From Ampullaceana balthica (lineage: Eukaryota; Mollusca; Gastropoda; Lymnaeidae): 64,000 nt of DNA. The notes beneath the pieces are model-generated. The model was not told the origin of the DNA. It searched no databases and was given only the letters and a program-made list of their open reading frames with translations. Positions 47,673 to 59,600 of the stretch are shown one piece after another. Positions within the stretch are counted from its first letter, which is position 1. Each line of letters begins with the position of its first letter. The stretch covers positions 1 through 64,000 of the forward strand of contig CALYLW010000559.1 of NCBI GenBank assembly GCA_944989445.1, given 5' to 3'. A program made the position numbers and the translations under genes.

Positions 47673-50600
47673 TTATTGGGTCTCGGTTAGTTTGGCCTTG
47701 ATCTTCTCACCCATGGCAACCAACTCTGGTTCACTGAAAATGGTTAGAGCCTCTTCGACGTACCTCAGGGAATCGGCGTAAAGTTTATTTTTGTACAGGG
47801 TCCTGGTTTGAGAAGATTAGAACAATTTATGCTTAACTTATAGAAAGGAGATAGAAAAAAATAATAATCATGTCATTTCAAAGCTGAAATTGTTTACTTT
47901 AAGACTGATGTTACAATGTAATCTACAACTATATAATTTATGAATGTATTTGTGTCCAAGGGGTTTCAAACAGACTCACCAATCCCCAACATTGCTGAAG
48001 GGTAAAAATAGTCAGCTTTATTTGTGATCTCTCAATTCTTAAAATTCAATTTAAAATCAAGTTGTCAATGATTCTTGATATAATCACATAAATATTTCTT
48101 GGATATGTATGGAACATGATATCACTGTGGTTTATTATGTGCTCAAAATACATTTCCTGGAGGTTTTAGTAATTGAGATTCTTGTAAAGTGTGTTGCTCT
48201 GATGTAGTTGTGTCAAATAGTAGGTTCATGCCTTTCTACGGCCATTGTTTGGCGTCTTATGATATCCAGCAAGGGATGAAAACTCATCTGTCACCCGCCA
48301 AGACAAAGACGAGGCAATTCAGGCTAACAAGTACAAGTATTCAATACAGAAGCTGCTTGTTTCTGTCAAGGCTAATATAGAGATTGGAACAAGCTTCCTA
48401 AAGGATCAACTGAGACCACAACACATGGTACACTTGTGTCTATTGGCTTCTGTACCAACCTACAGTCTTGTCTTAACAATGTCTTATCTATACAGACGCT
48501 CCTTCTATGCAGAAGATAGTTGGGTCCACAGACCATGACAGATGATCTGTTTGGCAAGTGAAGCAGCGTTCACAGGCCACGGCTTTGTGGGTTCCACGCA
48601 TTACCCAGCCGCCTAACTGCATGTACTGTAAGGTACCCATTCGGAGCGGGGTGACTGAGGGACGCCCTAGGCCCCGGGAACAAGCACTTGCCTTCACACG
48701 GATTCGAACCCGTGACCATCGGTACGACAGTCCAGTGCGCTGCCACTCGACCACCGCCTCCCCTCACACAGTCACCAACAAATGGTACACTTGTGTCTAT
48801 TGGCTCCTGTACCAAACCTACAGTGACCATCACCTCAATGTGCAGGTCTATACAGTACCATCCTGTTCCCAACCTACAGTGACCATCACCTCAATGTGCA
48901 GGTCTATACAGTACCATCCTGTTCCCAACCTACAATGACCATCACCTCAATGTGCAGGTCTATACAGTACCATCCTGTTCCCAACCTACAGTGACCATCA
49001 CCTCAATGTGCAGGTCTATACAGTATCATCCTGTTCCCAACCTACAGTGACCATCACCTCAATGTGCAGGTCTATACAGTACCATCCTGTTCCCAACCTA
49101 CAGTCACCATCACCTCAATGTGCAGGTCTATACAGTACCATCCTGTTCCCAACCTACAGTGACCATCACCTCAATGTGCAGGTCTATACAGTACCATCCT
49201 GTTCCCAACCTACAGTCACCAGCACCTCAATGTGCAGGTCTATACAGTACCATCCTGTTCCCAACCTACTGTCAGGCTCACTCATACCCTTTTTACATGT
49301 TATCCATGTCTTTACAAAACATCAACACTCATAGGAGCCATAATGATGAGATTATTGATAGTGGGCCCTTAATGAATTAAAGTATACAAATAAAAAGTCA
49401 AATGAAAGACAGATCACTTCTGAATAAGATCTATATAGATCTTCATTTTTCTTGAATCCCGCCCGACTTAAATTAAATTAAATCCTTTTTAAGTCATGTG
49501 AGCAGGGTTATACGAAGAGAGTGTGGAAGGGGACCGTTGTCCCGATCACTAACTTGACTGCACAGCACACTGTCATAAAGATACACGTGCAGAGCACAAA
49601 ATGATACATCATGGTGTTGATTGTACAGGTAGGTGTGTTTGTGCAACACGAGTCGGGTTACCCTGAACACCGTAATAATCACGTAGGCAATCTAAGGGCA
49701 CTAGTCAGAGGATTAGGCCAGGAGTCATCACTGTATTGTTAGGCCAGAAGTCATCACTGTATTGTTAGGCCAGGAGTCATCACTGTATTGTTAGGCCAGG
49801 AGTCATCACTAAATTGTTAGGCCAGGAGTCCTCACTGTATTGTTAGGCCAGGAGTCATCACATTATAGAGAGAAACACTCTTCAAATTAGCTGAAGGGAG
49901 ACTACCTGACTTGGAGATTAACTCATTAGCACCTGATGCGACTAAATGCGTCCTTATATGGGTCCGTACGGATGCGACCAAATGCATCTGTTCGCATAGC
50001 AACGCACTCTCGCATTTTAAGTTAAAAATAGCATCGAAATCTCGCTATCCTCGAGACTTCCGGCTACTGTGTGATTCTACGCGATTTCAATAAAAATTAC
50101 CAGATTTTTTAATTTTGTTTCGCTTTCAATCCATGTGTGAATTAGTTTGACGCGCCTCTATCGAGTATGTATTCACCCGCGGTGCCGAAAATCGCGATAT
50201 CGGTCTTTAATCGTCATTACTTCGCAGTGCACGTTATATCATTATTAAACTTACCTCATTTCTTGACGCATTAATCATTTTATTTTTTAAGATAAACGAA
50301 TAACTTTAGAAAAGAAAAGCATTTTTCTAATGGAATTCAAATCGTAACGAAGTTGCTTCCCTTTTGTCCGGAATATGAAATAGATACTGAAGTAGCCCTT
50401 CAGGAGCTATTGAGATTAACAAACAAGAAATGTCCAGTACCTGGCTTCTTTGATCAACTCTTGAAATCTCTCATTCTCCCCCTCAGAGTCTGTAAATATC
50501 AATAAACAAACATTTTTTTACAATTAATAAAAATGAATAAGTAAACAATTCATAAAGGATGAAAGAAAATACATTAAAATTGTTTTGAGTTCCTGTTAAA

Positions 50601-53600
50601 TTTAATTATTTTCATTTAAATTATTTGCCGTTTCCCTGTCTTGTGGGTTCACCATATTTTATCACAAATTAATTTGGAAATATTTTATTTTAACAGAAAA
50701 TCTTAAAACAAGAGTCGAGTACAAATAAACAAGTTACCCTCTGATTCTGTGTCATTAGTCTCTTGCTCCTGTGAACGTTCCTCGTCGCTCATCTCCACTT
50801 CAAAAGAAGATGCAGCTTCGTCGTCAGAAATGATCCTGTTTCTCCCACCGGCACGTTTCATAATGATCGGATCGTTCTCCTTATCCGTCTCATCCTCATC
50901 CAAGTCCTGACCTTCAGCCTCCGCACGCTGTTCACTTTCCTCCTCGGAATCCCCAACCACGCTCTCGTCTGAACTGACCTCCAACACGGGCTTCTGTAAA
51001 CAAACGCTTCGGCGCTTGGCCACCTGCTCTTTGTTACTGGCCAAGGGGACAGTATCACCAGCCGGAGAGGAAGCCACGATGCTAGCCGGAGAGGGCGCAC
51101 AGGCGGCATCGACAGAATCGATCAGCTCGAGGTTTGAAGATTGCATCTGTGAGCTCTCATCATGGGCCGAGCTTGCCTCGCTCTCCGGAACAATGTCGGA
51201 GATTCGCGTCTTGTTCTTTTTCTTCATGGGGCTACTGGCGTCGCCCGACCCCCCGGGAGAGAGAGCCAGAGACTCTGACAGGAAGTCCAGCTTGCGGCGT
51301 ATGTCAGACTCATTGTGAGACGAGCTGAAACCGATCGACGGTGTGTCTTCCGCCAGCCTGCCTTCGGATTCCGACTCGCATCTGTTGTTGGGCGTGGAGG
51401 TTAAACCAAACAGCGACTTCCTCAGGTTTGAGTGCCTGCCACTCATGGGGCGAGGGGACGGCTTGTTGGTGTTGACGGACAGGTTCCCAGACATCCCAGA
51501 TTTATTTTGTGGCCTGGGAGAAAAGTTTCGCACGGGACTGGATGGAAAGCTTCCCGTCTGCATGGCCTCCTCCTGCCTCTTGTTTACACTGTTTGATTTC
51601 TCGTATCCTACAACGGGACAACGCCCATCAGGGGAAATGAGGATTTCCTCAGTGAAGATCTCACTGGGGCTGGCTTGAACAACCGGGGAGCGCTGACGAA
51701 CTTGCTCCGCGGTGAGAGGCTGTAAAACTTTTCTCTCCGATTTGACCAGCGGGTGGTTGGTAGACTTGAGTGGAGTGGCAGTAGGAGATGACATCTGTAA
51801 GACATCAATGTCATAACTTCAGTCAAAGAACATTTTCAAAAACATCGAGTTCAAATCTGTTGGGCCAACCCAGTGTCTAACAAACCAGGCATAAATTACT
51901 GCAAGTATCTTCATACTAGTGCCATTGTAACAGCAAAATTGCCAGATATGGCAACAGAAATATAAATTAAAAATACATTACTGACAATTCATAAGACCAC
52001 ACTCTGCCTTTGATGGTTTTTTTTCCTTTTCTTACTTTAACCCTTTACAGTCCAATGCGCTTCGGCCTTTTCTACTCCCTGCGACCAAGCAAGGGGAGAT
52101 AACACTTTCTTAAATCAATGTTCTTTTCCTAATTAATTCATAAAAAATAAACTATTTGTAGGAAAATGAAGGTAAAAATAACTAAGTATAAGCAAATGGA
52201 CACACTTTATATCCATTGGTCTCTAAGGTGTATAATACAAATAATGTTCACATAAAAAATTCCAGAAAACCCCCCAAAAAAATTTTAACAAATTTTTCCA
52301 TGTAATTAGATAGATCTCTTATCCATTTTCAAGTCTATTACAACTCTGCTAAAGCTGGCATTATTAGCAGGCACCCTTGAACAAGTATGAGTCAACCACA
52401 GGCATGTTGTGAATGCCAACATTATATTTTTTATTTAAAAAACTTCTTTATTTCAATGGAGAAAACTGGCTGCAAGTAAATTCTTTTTTGTAGCACATTG
52501 TACTAGTTGTAGTGCAAACAAAGTTCGTTTTTTGTATTAATAAACTGGTATGACTAAGAAAAGTTATCACATGCAATAGCATCATCAGGAAAATGTTTAA
52601 TTATGTCTAGAGCCCGATTTTTTGATAAATGGGGAAAAAAATGATTGCGGAAAAATTAATCGACCACTATCGATCTGATTATGGTCTATAGAACCATTTC
52701 CATCCATTAAGAAAAAAAAACGGCGCGTTTCGGGCGCATCAGACTGTAAAGGGTTAAACAGAAAAATGAGTAAATCATTGAAAATACTTTTTATTATTGG
52801 GGTTCATTTTTTTTTGTGGGCAACAGAAGTTAGTGGTCAACTAGGGGGTGAAGTGTGTTTTGGTCCACAGAAGTTAGTGGTCAACTAGGGGGTGAAGTGT
52901 GTTTTGGTCCACAGAAGTTAGTGGTCAACTAGGGGGTGAAGTGTGTTTTGGTCCACAGAAGTTAGTGGTCAACTAGGGGGTGAAGTGTGTTTTGGTCCAC
53001 AGAAGTTAGTGGTCAACTAGGGGGTGAAGTGTGTTTTGGTCCACAGAAGTTAGTGGTCAACTAGGGGGTGAAGTGTGTTTTGGTCCACGGAATTTAGTGT
53101 TGCAACTATGGCGTGAAGTGTGTTTTGGTCCACGGAAGTTAGTGTCGCAACTATGGGGTGAAGTGTGTTTTGGTCCACAGAAGTTAGTGTTGCAACTATG
53201 GGTCGAAGTGTGTTTTGGTCCACGGAAGTTAGTGTTGCAACTAGGGGGTGAAGTGTGTTTTGGTCCACAGAAGTTAGTGTTGCAACTATGGGGTGAAGTG
53301 TGTTTTGGTCCACAGAAGTTAGTGTTGCAACTATGGGGTGAAGTGTGTTTTGGTCCACAGAAGTTAGTGTTGCAACTATGGGGTGAAGTGTGTTTTGGTC
53401 CACGGAAGTTAGTGTTGCAACTATGGGGTGAAGTGTGTTTTGGTCCACAGAAGTTAGTGGTCAACTAGGGGGTGAAGTGTGTGTGAAAACTTTACGTGAA
53501 GAATATTTGCATACAGAATGTAGCAATGGCCCCATTGTACAAAGACAATTATTTAAATAAGATTCAAGCAGCTTTGACAATTACAAATGCGTGTAAATTT

Positions 53601-56600
53601 GAAATATAGCTATGAAATGATCTATTACAAATAAGTAAAGATAAAACTTAGTATGAATAGCCTTGAACCAATACAGGTTAGCAGGTGCTTTTTGCAGAAA
53701 ATTTTGAAAACAGTATTGTTTTAAACAAAATTATGTGAAAAAATTTACCTCCTGCGTTAGGTCTCTTGAATCGTCGTCAATTTCTGTGACAGATGCTTCG
53801 TTGGCATCGTCCTCATTGCTGTCATCTAAGTCAATGGGCCTTTCTTGGTTTGAGCCTGAAGCAACTGGTAATAAATAATAATAATTCTTTGAGTTGAAAT
53901 GGTAAATTAGAATCACACCAGAGGTATTTAGTATTACCTTGACAGAACACTGTCTCATTTATAATTATAAGGTTAGAAGATTTCCACTGAAAAAATAGTT
54001 CATTTCATCTCTCAGGGCACTATTAAAACAACCCTACTTTCATACCAGAAGAATTACGTGTAGAGTACGATTACCTCACAACTTCATAGTCTCGCTCCTT
54101 CGTGAGATTTCTCCCCTGATATGTTATAGAACATGTTATAGAATTGTTTGTAGGATTTATTTCAGGATAGTCAAAATTTCAAAATAAATTATAATTTCAA
54201 TTTTTTTAAAAGAAAAAAAACAACACACCAACTCCTCTTAAAAAAATTACTGTTGCAATGCATGAAGTTCCCGACTTCGTAAGTTACAGGACATAACATA
54301 ACAAATTAAATCTGTATGTATTAGATGGTCAAGGTGTATTTTTATAAATTACTTCTTTCTGAGCAAAAAGCTTGGTTATGAATGAACAGTCCAAACTAAA
54401 CTGTTAGGTCAGCTCCAGGTAAAGATTTAGACATTCTAAACAAACAAACGTTGTGTGAATAGATCCCTCTGTCAGGTCCAGGTAAAGATTTAGACATTCT
54501 AAACAAACAAACGTTGTGTGAATAGATCCCTCTGTCAGGTCCAGGTAAAGATTTAGACATTCTAAACAAACAAACGTTGTGTGAATAAGATCCCTCTGCC
54601 AGGTCCAGGTAAAGATTTAGACATTCTAAACAAACAAACGTTGTGTGAATAGATCCCTCTGTCAGGTCCAGGTAAAGATTTAGACATTCTAAACAAACAA
54701 ACGTTGTGTGAATAAGATCACTCTGCCAGGTCCAGGTAAAGATTTAGACATTCTAAACAAACAAACCTTGTGTGAATAGATCACTCTGCCAGGTCCAGGT
54801 AAAGATTTAGACAGGTAAAGATTTAGACTTTCTAAACAAACAAACCTTGTGCGAGTTGATCACTCTGCCAGGCCAGGGTGAACAGATTACTCTTGACAGG
54901 CGGTCTTACAGCGTTTCCCGCAGCACCAGTTGGAGGATATTTCATCATACCCTTGTTCCTCTCTTCATACGATACAGGAATATTAGATTCTTCAGCAATC
55001 AATGTCTGTGCCTTCTTGATCTGTCAGATTAGAGGACGGTATATACAAAATAACATTCATGTGCTTTCTTGATCTGTCAGATTAGAGATGGTATATACAA
55101 AATAACATTCATGTGCTTTATTGATCTGTCAGATTAGAGGATGGTATATACAAAATAACATTCATGTGCTTTATTGATCTGTCAGATTAGAGGATGGTAT
55201 ATACAAAATAACATTCATGTGCTTTATTGATCTGTCAGATTAGAGGATGGTATATACAAAATAACATTCATGTGCTTTTATTGATTTTCCTCAACTACAG
55301 GATATTTTTCTTTTTTTAATTTTTAAATTGCAGTAGCAGTCTAAGTTTTTATTTGCCCTTCAGATATCTGGAATGATTTTAGGGGTAAAGTAAACAGCTG
55401 TCATTTTTCCCCCTAGACTAAGCATTTTACTACAATACAATTTAAAAAATCCACAAAAACTCAAGACTTTTCCACGGCCACAAGTTTGCTTATGCCTTCT
55501 CCTATTGTAAATGAAGAGAACTTAGTTATTAACGGTAAGAATTTTTTTGTTTTTTAAATGTTCAAATCCCCCTTAACACTGTATGTTGAATGTATTGTTC
55601 ATAAGTAGAAAACTGTACACACCAACAAGTATGGATTATCTTTACTTTGGTCATTGCAGGTTATAAAAGTGACACAGGATTTAGGTTGGCTCAGATGTTT
55701 ATTAAAATTATTTTGCACTTGGAACAGAATACCGTATCTATCGGTGTATAACACACACAGGGGTATAACAAGGACCTTCATTTTAAGAGGGAAATTTCAG
55801 GAAAAAAAATTAAATTTCAAATAAAGAACTTTAAAGCAAAATAAGGGTAGCTCAGAACTTTTTTTTATTACAGTCGAACCCACTTACCTCAAGCTCGGTT
55901 AGCTCGACCACCCCACTAACTCAACGTTTTTTATTGGAACCGCCAAATTCTCTCTTTGTCTTAGCATTTTCTCATCGGCTAATTCGATTTTGCTAAGTCG
56001 CCGAAACCTAATACCTCGAGCACAAAAGAGGGCCAAATTTGCAACTTAACGTTGGTTTGCTCGATCCTCGTCGGTTGGCCTAGCAATGCACTCTGGCACT
56101 TCTAGTTCAAAACAGTGTTGACATCTCACTTTCTTCGAGACTTCCGGCTATTGTGTGATTCTACGAGATTTCAATAAAAATTACCGGATGTTATTATCTT
56201 CTTTCACTTTCGATCCATGTGTGAATTAGATTTATTCACTCGAGGTGCCCGTAAATCGTGTTAGCGGTCTTTAATCCGTCATTATTTCGCAGTGCATGTT
56301 ATATTATTATTAAACTTAATTCATTTTCTGATGCATTAATCATTTTATTTTTTAAGATAAACGAATATCTTTAGAAATGAAAATAATGTTTGTATCGAGA
56401 ATCGACGGTGGTTTTTATATAATTAAATAAAAAATTATTATTCTTTTAAAAGTTTGTTGTTGCTTTGTTACCAGTAAGATACGTGACTGTGACACTAACA
56501 CGCGCGTGACGATGAAATCAAATCATTTTCTTAATATTCCAGTACATGTATATAATATTATTAATATACACGTAATCACTTTTGTAGGTCGAATTCTGAT

Positions 56601-59600
56601 AAGGACTGATTTTTTTAAAACACACACAGCCCACAGCGTGCTGTGATCAACAGTCAAGGCCGCAATAGTTTTATTTATATTACAAGTTTGGATAGCATCC
56701 ACTTTTTTTGCAATATTTTTGTACATTTGCTGCGTGGTAATTCTAAAATCTGCGCTGCGTCTGTCAGATATCTGCACAGCCGGGCAGCTTAAAGGGAACA
56801 ATGTTTGTCACTAGAATCAAATAGTAGTATCTACCCACATAGGCGTATAAATTTAATTAGCAATCATGTTCTAAAGCTCAAGCAGGTGCCATTATCTCAA
56901 TAGTTAAATAAGAATCCCTGCTTTTTATTTAGAGTCAACATAAGTGAGAATTGTTTGTTAAATTCTTGACAAAAATTGCTTTTTATAATGCACCCAAGTT
57001 AGAAACTTTCAATTAACTTTGTAAATAAAGATAATTTAAACCTAACAAAATAAATTTAATATAATTTATTAAGACTTTGTGAGTGATTGACAACATCCTG
57101 GAATTACTGATGCTGCATCAATAAGATCTTTGCTTGTATAGTGGAAAATAATGCATGCTTGCTTCATTTCAAGATATATTGCACAAATAAAAATAAGAAA
57201 AACTTAAGAGGTGTTGAAAGGAGTTTATGCCTTAATAAATCCTTCTTGTAGATAATCTCTTTAAAGTTAGAATTGTGGAAATCTGATTAGAAAATTTAAT
57301 GGTCCTCACATTTTTAAAAATTGGCAGGAAATTGTTTTAAAAGATATCAATAAATTATTTTAAAAAAGAGCAATTTTTTAATGCATTCAAATAAAAAAAT
57401 TTAAATATAAATATATATATACTTCATTATTTTATTTCAGTTAGAGTTTTTATTCTGTTGTACATTTCTTTATTCCACGGTTTGCCACATATGATCTTCA
57501 AGAGCAAAGTTTGCATAGGCCTTTTATATAGAGAATGATTCTTGCCAGGAAGAGTTTTTGTTTTAACAATTAAATTTGAAAATAAAAGTAAAGAGTTTAT
57601 TAAAAAAAACCTGCACAACTTACTTTATGTTGAATGAATTGTTCGTTGAGGGCTTGGAGGTCTTCCCCTTCATCCTCTGGTTCTTCTTCATCATCTCTTG
57701 TTTCTGTCTGTCTGTACATCAGATCGTGATCGCTAATGCCAAAAATGTCTGAAAAATTAGAGCGGAAAATAAAGTTATGAAAAACAATAAATAAAGAAAA
57801 ACAAAAGGGCAAACACAGTTACCATCAAGTTAGAAATGCTTTTTTTTTAAATATAACTTTTTATTACTTAACATTTTGGTTTTAATAAAAAAAAATAGTA
57901 ATAGGGCGCTCCATTGACTAACTAGTGTTTATTTTTTTTTAAAATCAAATAATTTTTACAATTATAGCGATGTGATATTTTACTCACATACACACTAATT
58001 ATAATCCTTTTAATTTATTTATATTTTCAGATTTGCAAAACACTTTTGCTGAATACCAACTGGTTTATCAGTCTGAATACCAACTGGTTTATCAGTCTGA
58101 ATACCAACTGGTTTATCAGTCTGAATACCAACTGGTTTATCAGTCTGAATACCAACTGGTTTATCAGTCTGAATACCAACTGGCTTATCAGTCTGAATAC
58201 CAACTGGCTTATCAGTCTGAATACCAACTGGTTTATCAGTCTGAATACCAACTGGTTTATCAGTCTGAATACCAACTGGCTTATCAGTCTGAATACCAAC
58301 TGGCTTATCAGTCTGAATACCAACTGGCTTATCAGTCTGAATACCAACTGGTTTATCAGTCTGAATACCAACTGGTTTATCAGTCTGAATACCAACTGGT
58401 TTATCAGTCTGAATACCAACTGGTTTATCAGTCTGAATACCAACTGGTTTATCAGTCTGAATACCAACTGGTTTATCAGTCTGAATACCAACTGGTTTAT
58501 CAGTCTGAATACCAACTGGTTTATCAGTCTGAATGGTATGGCATCTGTCCGTCTACGAAAGACGATAGATTTATCTTTATTATCTGCAGCTCTTGGTGTG
58601 GCTGATGAGACCAATCCTTGAGTGGCAGTCTCTTCTGCATGACACACACACGAAAGCAGTGGGGCAGTGTTTCCTGGCCTTTCTCCTCGCTCTTTTCCCG
58701 ACTGCTTCTGCCCTAGTTTGCTCCTCTGCTCTTAGTGATCCTTCTTTCACTATAGCCCGCCACATGGACCTATCCTCTGCCAGGTTTTCCCAGTTTTGTA
58801 TATCAATGTTGGCTACTTTCATGTCTCTCTTGCATATGTCCACGTATCTGAGACATGGCCGACCAACCGACCTTTTCCCTGTCGCCAGCTCGCTGTAGAG
58901 CACATCCTTGGGTATGCGACCACTTTGCATCCTCTTGACGTGTCCAAGCCAACGGAGGCGTCTTTGGCTTAGTATTGCTGCAATACTACTCATGCTTGCT
59001 TGAGCCAGGACCTCTGTGTTGGGGACTTTCTCTTGCCATTTGATGTCTAGGATGCGGCGCAGGCATCTGAGGTGGAAGCTATTGAGCCTTCTTTCATGCC
59101 TGGTATAGGTGGTCCAAGACTCGCATCCATAGAGGAGTGTGCTCAGTACGCAGGCCTGGTATACCTGCAGCTTAGTCCTTGCTGTGAGTTTGGCATTGGA
59201 CCAGACTCTTTTGTACAGTCTAGCCATAACAGTTGCTGCCTTCCCTATCCTACTACTTATCTCATCTTCCAGTGAGAGGGTGCTCGAGATGTTTGATCCC
59301 AGATAAGTAAAACTGTCAACAGCATCCAAGTTGCAGTCGTCAATGGTGATAGTCGGGAGAGAGGCAGCATCCTGTGCCATAATGTTGGTTTTCTTTATAC
59401 TTATGGTCAGGCCAAACTCTTTGCAGGCAGCGGAGAAGCTGGATACAAGGTTCTGCAGGCCGTCTGCTGTGTGGGATATTAAGGCGGCATCGTCTGCAAA
59501 TAAGAGCTCACGCAGCAAAATCTTCCTTATTTTGGTCTTGGCTTTAAGTCGGGCAATATTGAATAATCTCCCGTCAGCTCTGGTGTGTATGTATATCCCC

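Noticed and set aside
48825..49268. Regular repeat array that could suggest a CRISPR
   Set aside because: Head-to-tail 56-bp units with no unique spacers, in an animal intron.
53031..53468. Open frames of about 140 codons on both strands
   Set aside because: The 45-bp unit is a multiple of three, so frames stay open without selection.
58027..58647. Open frames of about 200 codons on both strands with octapeptide repeats
   Set aside because: They are the 24-bp minisatellite read in several frames. Only the frame joining the RT is discussed, as a finding.
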